Origin: Nitrospirota bacterium
Lineage (GTDB): Bacteria > Nitrospirota > Thermodesulfovibrionia > Thermodesulfovibrionales > Dissulfurispiraceae
Direction: 5' to 3'
DNA: 52,935 nt
NCBI GenBank assembly: GCA_009773415.1
Contig: WSNO01000018.1
Location: 1 to 52,935 of the forward strand
Part shown: one piece after another, positions 25,618-33,870 of the stretch
Position numbering within the stretch: position 1 is the first letter of the stretch
Layout of the letters: each line of letters starts with the position of its first letter
The notes under the pieces: model-generated
What the model saw: the letters and a program-made list of their open reading frames with translations, nothing else
What the model was told of the DNA's origin: nothing
Database searches by the model: none
Program-made: the position numbers and the translations under genes

Positions 25618-26012
25618 TCGTCGGTCTCGGCACAGATATTGTCGAAATTCAGCGGATTCAGGATGCGGTTGAGCGGTGGGGCGACCACTTTCTCCACCGC
25701 GTTTTCACCGCTGAAGAGCGTTCCTACTGCATGGCCGGCAAGAAGAATCCGTATCCGCACCTTGCCGCCCGCTTTGCCGCAAAAGAATCAGCTGTCAAGG
25801 CGCTGACACCGCTTCGCGGGCCCGGCGAGGGAGCGCCGAACCTGACCGATATTGAAATTTTCAACGACGCAGACGGCAAACCGCATATGCGCCTGCATGG
25901 TCCTGCGCAGGCCGTGCTGAAAAACCACACGATTCATGTCTCCCTTTCGCATGAAAAGCGCTACGCCGTCGCCACGGTCGTGCTTGCCAGAACCGACACC
26001 CAAGCGGTATAA
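25614..26012 (+). CDS. acpS: Holo-[acyl-carrier-protein] synthase
   Basis: 132 residues. Transfers 4'-phosphopantetheine from CoA to the Ser of acyl carrier protein. [15 protein letters not shown] (magnesium-binding Asp) and [11 protein letters not shown] (Glu and catalytic Lys) are intact; C-terminal [16 protein letters not shown] also fits. ATGA overlap with pdxJ. The end of this gene contains the predicted promoter of etfB. Confidence 0.96.
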   Translation: MIVGLGTDIVEIQRIQDAVERWGDHFLHRVFTAEERSYCMAGKKNPYPHLAARFAAKESAVKALTPLRGPGEGAPNLTDIEIFNDADGKPHMRLHGPAQAVLKNHTIHVSLSHEKRYAVATVVLARTDTQAV

Positions 26013-26013
26013 T
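25984..26013 (+). promoter_or_regulatory. Promoter of etfB-etfA-fabD
   Basis: TTGCCA (25984-25989), 18-nt spacer, TATAAT (26008-26013), overlapping the acpS stop codon. Leader of about 42 nt with GGGGAGGG before the GTG. Confidence 0.5.
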
Positions 26014-26061
26014 TTTTCTTCAGTTTTCAATCCTTTATTTCAATTCAGGGGAGGGCTCCCA

Positions 26062-26844
26062 GTGCAGATCATTGTCTGTATAAAACAGGTGCCCGATACT
26101 GCTGAGGTGCGGATCAATCCCGAGACCAACACCCTCATCAGAGAAGGCGTTCCGAGCATCATTAATCCGTACGATGTCCATGCTATCGAAGCAGCGCTCC
26201 AGATTCGCGAAAAGGCGGGCGGTAAGGTAACGGTGATTACCATGGGTCCTCCGCAGGCTGAAGAGGCGCTCCGCGAATCCATCGCAATGGGTGCGGACGA
26301 TGTGCGTCTCATCTCAGATCGGTTGTTCGCCGGGTCCGACACGTGGGCAACGTCTTATACGCTTTACAAGGCAGTTCAGAAACTCGGCGCAGACATTATT
26401 CTCTGCGGCAAACAGGCTATCGACGGCGATACCGCCCAGGTTGGCCCGGCGCTTGCCGAGTATATGAACATCCCGCATATCTCTTACGTCAGGAAGCTCG
26501 AAGATGTGACGGAAACCTCCATTCGCGTGCAGCGTCTGATGGACGACGGCTACGATGTCGTCGAGTCACCGCTTCCCGTGCTTCTCACCGTTGTCAAGGA
26601 GATGAACGTACCGCGCCTGCCGTCGCTCAAAGGAAAGATGGCCGCCAAAAAGGCGGTCATCATCAAAATGACGGCAGAGGATATCGGGGCCGAAGAGCAG
26701 AACATCGGTCTCAGGGGCTCGCCGACCCAGGTGAAGAACATCTTCGCGCCTCAGGCGAAGGGCGACCGCAGGGTGCTGGAGGGCACGCCGGAACAGCAGG
26801 TCGATGCCCTCGTGGCGGAACTGAGGAGGCTGCAATGCGTATAG
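26062..26844 (+). CDS. etfB: Electron transfer flavoprotein beta subunit
   Basis: 260 residues from the GTG at 26062, chosen because GGGGAGGG stands 6-14 nt upstream and the family begins (M)QIIVCIKQVPDTAEV. Binds AMP in ordinary ETFs or a second FAD in bifurcating ones. Visible: NPYDVHAIEAAL, GKVTVITMGPPQAEEALRE, LAGADDVRL-like IAMGADDVRL, CGKQAIDGDTAQVGP, and the C-terminal LPSLKGKMAAKKAVI. The end overlaps etfA by 10 nt. The matched partner with an N-terminal ferredoxin domain suggests the bifurcating or confurcating branch. Confidence 0.95.
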   Translation: MQIIVCIKQVPDTAEVRINPETNTLIREGVPSIINPYDVHAIEAALQIREKAGGKVTVITMGPPQAEEALRESIAMGADDVRLISDRLFAGSDTWATSYTLYKAVQKLGADIILCGKQAIDGDTAQVGPALAEYMNIPHISYVRKLEDVTETSIRVQRLMDDGYDVVESPLPVLLTVVKEMNVPRLPSLKGKMAAKKAVIIKMTAEDIGAEEQNIGLRGSPTQVKNIFAPQAKGDRRVLEGTPEQQVDALVAELRRLQCV

Positions 26845-28028
26845 TGATAGATGCGGAACTCTGTACCGGGTGTGAAGCCTGCGTAAACGCCTGCCCGTTC
26901 GGCGCCATGGAGATGAAGGACGGCAAGGCGGTCATCAATGATTTCTGCAACGTCTGCAAGGGCTGCATCGATGTGTGCCCTGTCGGCGCCATATCGGAAG
27001 TGGCCGACGGCGATGAGTTCAAGCCGGGTAACGATCTGGCGGACTACAAGGGTGTCTGGATCTTTGCAGAGCAGCGCCACGGCAAGGTTGCCGGTGTGGC
27101 TTACGAGCTGCTCGGCATCGGCCGGAAGCTTGCAGAGGAGCGAAACACCACGCTTTCCGCGGTTCTTTTCGGTGCCGATGACAGCGAGGCGCAGGAACTT
27201 ATCAGGTGGGGCGCCGAAAAGGTCTACCACGCCAAGGATGTTCTTTTCGACACCTTCAACGATGAGCCGTATTCCCAGCTCATGATTCGCCTCATTGAAC
27301 AATATAAACCGGAGATTGTTTTGGCAGGCGCGACCGCTATCGGCCGTTCATTCGTGCCGCGCGTGGCGGGCCGCATCAAGACCGGACTCACGGCTGACTG
27401 CACGCAACTCGAGATCGACAGGGAGACAGGAAACCTGATGCAGATCCGCCCTGCATTTGGCGGCAACATCATGGCGACCATACTCTGCCCGAGCTACCGC
27501 CCGCAGATGGCGACGGTACGGCCGCGCGTCATGAAGCGCGGTGAATACGATGCGAGTCGCACCGGAGAGATTATTCCGGTAAATGCTGAAGGGCTTACCT
27601 GCCGCACCAGAGTGCTCGCATCAGTCTGCGAGGAAGGCACCTGCAAGATCAACCTGCAGGATGCTGAAATAATCGTTTCAGGCGGCCGCGGCCTCGGCGA
27701 TGCGAAGGGCTTTGAGCTGATACGCGAGGTTGCCGAACTTGTCGGCGGCGTGGTCGGCTCATCGCGCGCCGCCGTGGACGAGGGCTGGATTCCGTACCGC
27801 CACCAGGTCGGCCAGACCGGCAAGACGGTCTGTCCGAAAATCTATATTGCCTGCGGCATCTCCGGCGCGGTGCAGCATATTGTCGGCATGTCGTCCTCAG
27901 ATATCATCATTGCGATCAACAAGAACCCTGATGCGCCAATCTTTAATGTCGCCACCTATGGAATCGTCGGGGATCTGTACGAAGTGCTGCCGCTCCTCAT
28001 AAAGAAAATCAGGGAGGCAAGGGGATAG
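26835..28028 (+). CDS. etfA: Electron transfer flavoprotein alpha subunit with ferredoxin domain
   Basis: 397 residues from the ATG at 26835 (GAGGAGG upstream); a longer frame reads through etfB out of register and is not real. Residues 1-55 form a 2[4Fe-4S] ferredoxin domain with Cys at 10, 13, 16, 20 and 38, 41, 44, 48. Then comes the ETF alpha domain and the FAD-binding domain (GSSRAAVDEGWIPYRHQVGQTGKTVCP; CGISGAVQHIVGM; INKNPDAPIF). This architecture is known from CarE of Acetobacterium and related clostridial/delta ETFs, where extra clusters feed ferredoxin-linked bifurcation. No acyl-CoA dehydrogenase, lactate dehydrogenase or FixCX partner is adjacent. fabD follows after 1 nt. Confidence 0.95.
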   Translation: MRIVIDAELCTGCEACVNACPFGAMEMKDGKAVINDFCNVCKGCIDVCPVGAISEVADGDEFKPGNDLADYKGVWIFAEQRHGKVAGVAYELLGIGRKLAEERNTTLSAVLFGADDSEAQELIRWGAEKVYHAKDVLFDTFNDEPYSQLMIRLIEQYKPEIVLAGATAIGRSFVPRVAGRIKTGLTADCTQLEIDRETGNLMQIRPAFGGNIMATILCPSYRPQMATVRPRVMKRGEYDASRTGEIIPVNAEGLTCRTRVLASVCEEGTCKINLQDAEIIVSGGRGLGDAKGFELIREVAELVGGVVGSSRAAVDEGWIPYRHQVGQTGKTVCPKIYIACGISGAVQHIVGMSSSDIIIAINKNPDAPIFNVATYGIVGDLYEVLPLLIKKIREARG

Positions 28029-28029
28029 C

Positions 28030-28959
28030 ATGGGCGTCTGCTTTGTTTTTCCGGGACAGGGATCCCAGTCGGTCGGAATGGGCAAGTCCCTGTTCGATCA
28101 GTTCGATTCTGTAAAAAAACTGTACGCGGAAGCTTCCGAAGCGCTCGGCTATGATGTGGCGAAAATGAGCTTTGAAGGCCCGCTTGAAGAGCTGAACAGG
28201 ACGCAGGTTACGCAGCCATGCCTGCTGACCGCAAGCATTGCCGCGTGCACTGCGCTTGCGGAGAAAGGTATTACCCCCGCTTTTGTTGCGGGCCATAGCC
28301 TCGGCGAATACTCTGCTCTTGTTGCGGCGGGCAGCATTGCTTTTCATCATGCGGTCAAGCTGGTTGAAACCCGCGGCAGAATTATGCAGGAAGCGGTTCC
28401 CGCGGGCACCGGCCTCATGGCGGCCATTCTCGGCATCGACCGCACAAAACTTGATGAGATCTGCACAAGCGTGACTGAGGGGTATGTCGGCATTGCCAAC
28501 TGCAACTGCCCTGGCCAGACCGTCATTGCAGGCGAAAAGACCGCTGTCGAAGTCGCCATGGCAAAAGCAAAGGAAGCGGGAGCAAAGCGTGCGCTCCCCC
28601 TTGAGGTGAGCGTGCCGTCACACTGCAGGCTCATGGAAGTAGCCGCAGCACGGTTTGCGGATGTGCTCAATGCCACGCCGGTCAGCGATGCGCGGGTGAA
28701 GTTCGTCAATAATGCAGACGCCAAGGAACTGTCGGCCGCTGCAGATATCCGGGCTTCTCTGGTGCGCCAGTTGAGCCGGCCTGTTCTCTGGGAAGACTGC
28801 GTAAGGACGATTGCGTCCGGCGGTGCCACGACATTTATTGAGACTGGTCCGGGCAAGGTGCTTGGCGGTCTCATCAGGCGCATAGAGCCGTCTTCTGTTT
28901 GTTTGAATGTTGAAGACATTGACTCTCTGACTAAAACGATTGAAGGACTCAGAGTGTGA
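28030..28959 (+). CDS. fabD: Malonyl-CoA:ACP transacylase
   Basis: 309 residues. Loads malonyl onto acyl carrier protein to start fatty-acid elongation. FPGQGSQSVGMG at the N-terminus, catalytic Ser in AGHSLGEYSAL (around 91), Arg in ETRGRIMQ, catalytic His in VPSHCRLM (around 199), and TGPGKVLGGLI near the end. Starts 1 nt after etfA, so co-transcribed with the ETF genes rather than with the usual fabH/fabG/acpP cluster. The functional tie is with acpS three genes upstream. Confidence 0.96.
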   Translation: MGVCFVFPGQGSQSVGMGKSLFDQFDSVKKLYAEASEALGYDVAKMSFEGPLEELNRTQVTQPCLLTASIAACTALAEKGITPAFVAGHSLGEYSALVAAGSIAFHHAVKLVETRGRIMQEAVPAGTGLMAAILGIDRTKLDEICTSVTEGYVGIANCNCPGQTVIAGEKTAVEVAMAKAKEAGAKRALPLEVSVPSHCRLMEVAAARFADVLNATPVSDARVKFVNNADAKELSAAADIRASLVRQLSRPVLWEDCVRTIASGGATTFIETGPGKVLGGLIRRIEPSSVCLNVEDIDSLTKTIEGLRV

Positions 28960-29059
28960 AGGACAGAGGTATTCAGGCACAGGGGCTGAAATGTGTCGAG
29001 GTAGTGAGTCTCGCCGTGTCTATCTTTTGCCGCTTCGCCGCCCGCCCCGGCGTTGCCGT

Positions 29060-29299
29060 ATGATTTCGATAGACGCACGCGGCCTGCGCCATCCTCACCA
29101 TATCAATGCATTCCGGGATGAGCTTGCCGGCCTCTGCGGAGTTTTTGAGGATGTCGAGATATTGTTCGACAATCTTCCGGAGGAGCGCAAGAAACTGGAG
29201 ATGTTTATTCGCTCCTGCCGGGCCGCTTACAGCATTGAGCAGTCTCCGGAAGGTCATTTGAGGTTATTTGTTCAGCAGCCTTTCTCTCTGTGCGGTTAG
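29060..29299 (+). CDS. TusA-fold protein with Cys-to-His replacement
   Basis: 79 residues from the ATG at 29060. The sequence follows the TusA/SirA/YeeD pattern: [11 protein letters not shown] at the start, EDVEILFDN in the second strand, [13 protein letters not shown] in the second helix, AYSIEQ and HLRLFV strands. In the TusA family the LDxRGLxCPxP motif carries the sulfur-binding Cys; here that residue is His11 (GLRHPHH), so sulfur relay through this position is impossible. Cys residues at the C-terminus (SLCG) and mid-protein do not replace it in position. An alternative start at 28991 has AGGGGC before it and adds 23 Arg-rich residues. Sits between fabD and ndk. Confidence 0.55.
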   Translation: MISIDARGLRHPHHINAFRDELAGLCGVFEDVEILFDNLPEERKKLEMFIRSCRAAYSIEQSPEGHLRLFVQQPFSLCG

Positions 29300-29306
29300 C
29301 ACAGAG
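29286..29306 (+). other. Hairpin across the TusA-like stop codon
   Basis: Perfect 8-bp inverted repeat CTCTGTGC / GCACAGAG with a 5-nt loop (29294-29298), spanning the TAG at 29297-29299 and 28 nt before the ndk start. There is no U-run, so it is more likely an RNA stability or processing element than a terminator. Confidence 0.4.
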
Positions 29307-29333
29307 GAACCCTATTATGTAACGGAGGACACG

Positions 29334-29747
29334 ATGGAACAGACGTTGTCGATTATCAAGCCTGATGCAGTCAAGAAGAATGTTACCGGCCAGATCATAT
29401 CCCGCTTTGAGCAGAATGACCTGCGTATTGTCGCGATGAAACGCATTCAGCTGAGCAAGGCTGAAGCAGAAGGTTTTTACTATGTGCACAAAGAGAGGCC
29501 GTTTTTCGAAAGCCTGACCACGTTCATGTCTGAGGGGCCGATTGTCGTGATGGTGCTGGAGGGTGAAGACGCCATTGCAAAGAACCGTGCCCTTATGGGT
29601 GCCACCAACCCGGCAAATGCCGAGTCCGGAACGATTCGCAAGGACTTTGCCGATGACATCGAGCGCAATGCCGTGCACGGGTCCGATTCCGCTGAATCCG
29701 CAGCATTTGAGATACTCTATTTCTTCTCCGGCATGGAAATCCGGTGA
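29334..29747 (+). CDS. ndk: Nucleoside diphosphate kinase
   Basis: 137 residues from the ATG at 29334, which has GGAGG 6 nt upstream; a longer frame includes the upstream hairpin and is rejected. Moves the gamma phosphate between nucleoside triphosphates and diphosphates through a phospho-His. Visible: [39 protein letters not shown], and the active His in [13 protein letters not shown]. Full length. It works with pyrH and nrdJ in nucleotide supply. A terminator-like hairpin overlaps its stop codon. Confidence 0.97.
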   Translation: MEQTLSIIKPDAVKKNVTGQIISRFEQNDLRIVAMKRIQLSKAEAEGFYYVHKERPFFESLTTFMSEGPIVVMVLEGEDAIAKNRALMGATNPANAESGTIRKDFADDIERNAVHGSDSAESAAFEILYFFSGMEIR

Positions 29748-29756
29748 GATTTTTTT
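29725..29756 (+). terminator. Rho-independent terminator of ndk
   Basis: Stem TCTC+CGG (29725-29731) with CCG (29741-29743) and GAGA (29746-29749), a 2-nt bulge between the two halves, loop of 9 nt, followed by seven T (29750-29756). It includes the ndk stop codon. The stem is modest in strength. Confidence 0.5.
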
Positions 29757-30015
29757 GAGGAGCGGCCGGCGCTGTCATGGCACGCAGCTCCTTGTCCCAT
29801 CACGATTGTCCGGCACAGTTCTCTTTATTTCCTGATGATTGACGAGTTGATATGTTTGAAACCGAAGCGCGTTATTTTCAACCCCGGTTCTGAAAATCCG
29901 GCGGCATACGAACTGTTGATCATCATGCTCAGGACAGGGCAATTTTAGCGTATTGCAGTGTGGTCAAATGAGCAAAGCCGACAAGAGCTTATCCGTGTAA
30001 ATGGGAGGATATGGT

Positions 30016-31254
30016 ATGACCTACAGGGGAATCGGGAGCATCGCGAAAAACACTCTGGCAATGGTGCTTGCCGGCGGCAAGGGCGAGCGTCTGAGTCCTA
30101 TCACCATCCGAAGGTCAAAACCATCTGTGCCCTTCGGAGGAAAGTACAAGATTATCGATTTCGTCCTGAGCAACCTGTTTAATTCCGGCATCAGAAAGGT
30201 CTATATTCTCACCCAATACCGGGCGTATTCGCTGAACAGGCATATCAGGGAGTCGTGGGCAAAATGGACGGGTCTTGGCGAATTCTTCGATACCATTCAG
30301 CCTGAGACAGGCAGTATGAGCGATGAGTGGTTCAAGGGGACAGCGGATGCGATCTATCAGAACCTGAGATTTATCGAATCTTCGGGCGTTGACCATGTGG
30401 CGATTTTCGGAGGAGACCACATTTACAAGATGGAGGTCTCCCAGATGCTCGAGTACCACATCATGAACAGGGCGGACATCACAATTGCCGCTCTGGAGGT
30501 CTCAGTTGATGAAGCGAAGCGCTTCGGAATTTTCAACGTCGACGACGACCTGAGGGTGAATTCATTTGTTGAAAAGCCGACAGTACCGCAACCGATACCG
30601 GGGAGAGACACCTGTTTTGCATCCATGGGAAACTATATCTTTTCCACGAGAAAGCTCCTGGAGGTGCTGCACGAGGGCAAGAAGCGCTATGATGACCTTG
30701 ATTTCGGGAAGCACGTAATCCCGATGATGCTCGAGGCGGGCGACAAGGTTTACGCATATAACTTCTTTGACAACTGCGTTCCGGGCATGGAAGTGAACGA
30801 ACGCGGCTACTGGAAGGATGTGGGCACTCTCGAATCCTACTATGATGCAAACATGGACATTGTCAGTCCGAGTCCGCAGCTGAACCTCTATAACTACCAG
30901 TGGCCGATCCTTACCAACCAGGGGAATCTGCCTCCCGCCAAGTCGGTCTTTGACGACGATGACCGGCGCGGTCAGAACATTGATTCCCTTGTGTGCGGCG
31001 GGTGCATCACGAGCGGGGGTGTTGTCCGCAGATCGATCGTGGGGCCCTGCACGAAGGTGAACAGCTTCAGCCTTGTGGAGGATTCAATTCTTTTTGAACA
31101 TGTGGAAATCGGGAGGCACGCCAGAATCAGGCGGGCTATCATCGACGAGAACATCTCCATTCCGGAAGGAACGGTCATAGGCTATGACCACGACCAGGAC
31201 CGGCAAAGGGGATACACCGTAACCGAGGGCGGCATAGTCGTCGTATCGGCTTAG
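30016..31254 (+). CDS. glgC: Glucose-1-phosphate adenylyltransferase
   Basis: 412 residues from the ATG at 30016, with GGGAGG 6 nt upstream. Makes ADP-glucose from ATP and glucose-1-phosphate, the committed step of glycogen synthesis. N-terminal nucleotidyltransferase domain: MVLAGGKGERLSPIT, RRSKPSVPFGGKYKIIDF, IFGGDHIYKM, FVEKP, and YWKDVGTLESYY. C-terminal left-handed beta-helix with repeated I/V-x-x-x-x-x units (VRRSIVGP, VEDSILF, HARIRRAIIDEN). No glgA/glgB is adjacent. It stands alone, 268 nt after ndk; that gap shows no gene and no convincing promoter. Confidence 0.96.
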   Translation: MTYRGIGSIAKNTLAMVLAGGKGERLSPITIRRSKPSVPFGGKYKIIDFVLSNLFNSGIRKVYILTQYRAYSLNRHIRESWAKWTGLGEFFDTIQPETGSMSDEWFKGTADAIYQNLRFIESSGVDHVAIFGGDHIYKMEVSQMLEYHIMNRADITIAALEVSVDEAKRFGIFNVDDDLRVNSFVEKPTVPQPIPGRDTCFASMGNYIFSTRKLLEVLHEGKKRYDDLDFGKHVIPMMLEAGDKVYAYNFFDNCVPGMEVNERGYWKDVGTLESYYDANMDIVSPSPQLNLYNYQWPILTNQGNLPPAKSVFDDDDRRGQNIDSLVCGGCITSGGVVRRSIVGPCTKVNSFSLVEDSILFEHVEIGRHARIRRAIIDENISIPEGTVIGYDHDQDRQRGYTVTEGGIVVVSA

Positions 31255-31322
31255 CTTTCGCCTCTTTGTAGAGAGTGCGCCGGTAAACGGACCAAGCGGA
31301 TGCCCGGCTCACCGGAGATGCG

Positions 31323-32615
31323 CTAAGATCCGCCTGTTTTGCGCTGTCGATTGCCGCGTAAAGACTTCACAGAGGTGGCAGGACCTTTGCGCGGATTGAC
31401 ACGCATCGTTTTCTCCATATGTTTTTGGATCAGGACAGCAGGTGTCGGTCTTCGTGATTGCCCCGTTTTTGTCGTCTGCGCGGGTGGAGCAGATACGCTG
31501 TAATCAAAGCCGCTTATCATGCGGCGTTCAATTCTGCTGCCGAGAACTTTCTCAATATCCCTCACCATGACAGAGTCGTCAGGAGTAACAAAGGTGTACG
31601 CATCGCCGGTCTGTGCAGCCCGGCCGGTGCGTCCGATGCGATGGATATAGGCATCGGTCGTATTCGGAATGTCATAGTTAATGACATGCGAAATCTGCGA
31701 AACATCGATTCCCCTGGCGGCGATATCGGTCGCTACCAAAATCTGGTAGGTGCCGTCCCGAAACCCGTTCATTGAAGCCTGTCGCCGCCCTTGGGAAAGA
31801 TCTCCCTGCAATGCAGCCACCTTGTGTCCGGCTTTGGCCAGTTGGTCAGACAGACGTCTGGTCCGGTGTTTCGTGCGGGTGAAAATCAGGACCGAATCGG
31901 CGTCCGTATGTCTCAACAGCTCCAGAAGCAGGGATGTTTTCAGATGCTGCGGAACCGGGTAGAGCGCATGGCTGACCGTGACCGCTGCTTCAGAATGCCC
32001 CACATCTATGACAACCGGGTTATTAAGGGCATCATTGGCCAAATTCCTTATCTCATCAGGCATTGTGGCAGAGAAGAGGAGCGTCTGTTGCCGGTGGGGA
32101 AGGAGCGCCAGAATCCTTCGGATGTCGGGGAGAAACCCCATGTCGAACATATGGTCAGCCTCATCAAGGACCAGCACTTCCACGCGGGACAGGTCAATTG
32201 TGCCCTGCGATACATGATCGAGCAGCCTTCCAGGACAGGCGACGACGATCTCCACTCCGCGTTTCAGTTTTACAACCTGCGGACTGTAGCCGACACCGCC
32301 GTAAACCGTTGCGCTCTGAACACCTGTTTTCCGACCGAGCGCTCCGGCCGATTCGTGAATCTGCTCCGCAAGTTCACGGGTAGGGGCGACTATAAGCGCC
32401 CTGACATGCCTGCGTCCTCCCTGCATTAAACGGTGCAGGATGGGAAGCATGAAGGCCGCGGTCTTGCCGGTGCCGGTCTGCGCCAGTCCCATGACATCAC
32501 GTCCCCGCAAAACAGGAGGTATCGCGGATGCCTGTATCGGTGTGGGCGTCGTATAGCCAGCGGCGGCAACCCCTGATGCGACAAGCGGGTGGAGATTGAA
32601 TTCATTAAAACTCAT
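31323..32615 (-). CDS. DEAD-box RNA helicase, RhlE type
   Basis: 430 residues from the ATG at 32615 (AAGAAGGAATCA upstream); the open frame continues 82 codons into non-family sequence. All motifs are present: Q motif (FNLHPLVASGV... TPTPIQ), AQTGTGKT, PTRELA, DEAD in VLDEADHMFDMGF, SAT, RGID and HRIGRTGR. The C-terminal tail of ~65 residues is Lys/Arg/Thr-rich, as in RhlE/CshA-like enzymes, and probably binds RNA. ATP-dependent RNA remodelling in ribosome assembly or mRNA turnover is likely. Convergent with glgC; the 68 nt between them hold no clear terminator. Confidence 0.93.
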   Translation of the reverse strand: MSFNEFNLHPLVASGVAAAGYTTPTPIQASAIPPVLRGRDVMGLAQTGTGKTAAFMLPILHRLMQGGRRHVRALIVAPTRELAEQIHESAGALGRKTGVQSATVYGGVGYSPQVVKLKRGVEIVVACPGRLLDHVSQGTIDLSRVEVLVLDEADHMFDMGFLPDIRRILALLPHRQQTLLFSATMPDEIRNLANDALNNPVVIDVGHSEAAVTVSHALYPVPQHLKTSLLLELLRHTDADSVLIFTRTKHRTRRLSDQLAKAGHKVAALQGDLSQGRRQASMNGFRDGTYQILVATDIAARGIDVSQISHVINYDIPNTTDAYIHRIGRTGRAAQTGDAYTFVTPDDSVMVRDIEKVLGSRIERRMISGFDYSVSAPPAQTTKTGQSRRPTPAVLIQKHMEKTMRVNPRKGPATSVKSLRGNRQRKTGGS

Positions 32616-32847
32616 TGATTCCTTCTTTCTGGGCAGGCGGGAAATGAAACGTCTTTCCTTTATCATACCATTGATGACTGAAAAGACACCTGCGCGGACT
32701 GGGGAGCTGGCACTATTTCTTTTGAAACTCAGCGCGGGTCCGTACACCACGGCACCTGTGCTTTCCTGCCTGAAGCGTTCAGAATGCCTGCCGGCCGAAT
32801 GATTAACGGATTGTTGTTGTCGGGCAGTTCGCCGGGGAGAGTCTTGT

Positions 32848-32988
32848 ATGGCTTGCATCAACTATGAATTTTCCTTGCCGCGTGTTGCGGCCGATCAAAA
32901 TCGGGAACTCCATGGCCGAACGATCATTGATGGTAAAATGTGTGCGGAAAAAGTAATGGCCGACGCAGAATTCTATCTGGACAATTGA
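32848..32988 (+). CDS. Possible small protein, 46 aa
   Basis: ATG 32848 to TGA 32986-32988, with GGGGAGAG 6 nt upstream of the start. It begins MACINYEFSLPRVAADQN and ends MADAEFYLDN: soluble, mildly acidic, no membrane segment. Unlike anything I recognise. It is the best-supported frame in the 547-nt gap between the DEAD-box gene and the ferritin-like fusion. The rest of that gap (32616-32847 and 32989-33086) shows nothing clear. Function unknown; could be chance. Confidence 0.4.
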   Translation: MACINYEFSLPRVAADQNRELHGRTIIDGKMCAEKVMADAEFYLDN

Positions 32989-33086
32989 CCGGCGTGCAGC
33001 ATTTCTCTGCTCCGGGCAGAATGGATGTCGAGCACTCCTTTCCGGCAATGCAGATGAGATTTTCGGGAACGCTGAAGAACGTCTGT

Positions 33087-33115
33087 TTGACACAGCAACT
33101 CATTTCTGATAGCTT
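33087..33115 (+). promoter_or_regulatory. Promoter of the T2SSE_N/ferritin-like gene
   Basis: Perfect TTGACA (33087-33092), 17-nt spacer, TAGCTT (33110-33115). RNA start expected at about 33122, 29 nt before the GGGAGG at 33151-33156. Confidence 0.55.
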
Positions 33116-33162
33116 CAATAAAAAGAGATCCTGCGCAGGGCCATCAACTAGGGAGGTCTGTC

Positions 33163-33804
33163 GTCGAACAGAACGCTGAATTAGGGATACTCCTTCTTGC
33201 TAAGGGACTTATCACGGAGTCTCAGCTTGACCATGCTCTTCAGGAACAGCAGTCGGGCTCCAGGACAATAGGTGATGTTCTGCTCGAACTCGGGTATGTT
33301 TCGAGCAATGATCTCGACCAGCAGTGCCGTGATCTCATGATGAAAAGCCTGCTGGAAGTGCTTCAACCCGTGTTCGATCTTGAACTTGTTGTTTCTGACT
33401 TCTATTATATGTGTGCTGAACAGTTTCCCGAGATAGCCGAATTCTGGAAGTACCTGGGAAACGACGGGATACGCCATTGCCTTTACATCGGACAGATCAT
33501 CGAAGCGCTTTATAAGCGTCCCCACTTATTTTCAAAGTGCAGTCCTTTTACTCCGCAGGTAGTCACTGATCTGACAGCATCTGTACAGCATGCTCACCGG
33601 CGCGTCAAGAGTGAGCATCTGTCTTTAAAAGAGGCATTGCGGTTTGCGTATGATTTTGAAATAGGCATGCTGGAGCACAGGCTTTTCGATCTGCTCTCCA
33701 CACGGGACGAAGAGGTTCAGAAGCTGATCGAGAGAATCAGGAGTGAAGCTCAGTTGCATCGGCAAAAGATAATAGATACCGCAAGCGGGGCAGGGGCTTT
33801 ATAG
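33163..33804 (+). CDS. T2SSE_N-like plus ferritin-like domain fusion, no canonical start codon
   Basis: 213 codons from 33163. Residues about 8-50 (LGILLLAKGLITESQLDHAL ... IGDVLLELGYVSSNDLDQQ) match the N-terminal domain of type II secretion ATPases (T2SSE_N, PF05157), here a free-standing adaptor. Residues about 60-205 are helical and resemble a ferritin/rubrerythrin-like bundle (ELVVSDFYYMCAEQFPE, FWKYLGNDGIRHC, FEIGMLEHRLFDLL, SEAQLHRQKIID), with some metal-site Glu lost. Promoter and GGGAGG (33151-33156) stand in front, but from the upstream stop (33088) to the ATG at 33337 the frame has no ATG, GTG or TTG. Spacing points to GTC at 33163. Either an atypical start, a start-loss mutation or a sequence error. 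Confidence 0.55.
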   Translation, partial: VEQNAELGILLLAKGLITESQLDHALQEQQSGSRTIGDVLLELGYVSSNDLDQQCRDLMMKSLLEVLQPVFDLELVVSDFYYMCAEQFPEIAEFWKYLGNDGIRHCLYIGQIIEALYKRPHLFSKCSPFTPQVVTDLTASVQHAHRRVKSEHLSLKEALRFAYDFEIGMLEHRLFDLLSTRDEEVQKLIERIRSEAQLHRQKIIDTASGAGAL

Positions 33805-33870
33805 CGTCCGGTGCAGCCGGCGCTTTGCAGAACCGAAACCATCAGGAACAAACCTTTCGTCCCTGGTCAG

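Noticed and set aside
26343-26834. 164-codon N-terminal extension of etfA
   Set aside because: This is etfB read in another frame; the ferredoxin domain and GAGGAGG mark the real start at 26835.
31255-31322. Terminator between convergent glgC and the DEAD-box gene
   Set aside because: Only short GC-rich pairings are visible and there is no T-run on either strand.
32616-32861. 82-codon N-terminal extension of the DEAD-box helicase
   Set aside because: No helicase similarity, and a good ribosome-binding site precedes the ATG at 32615.
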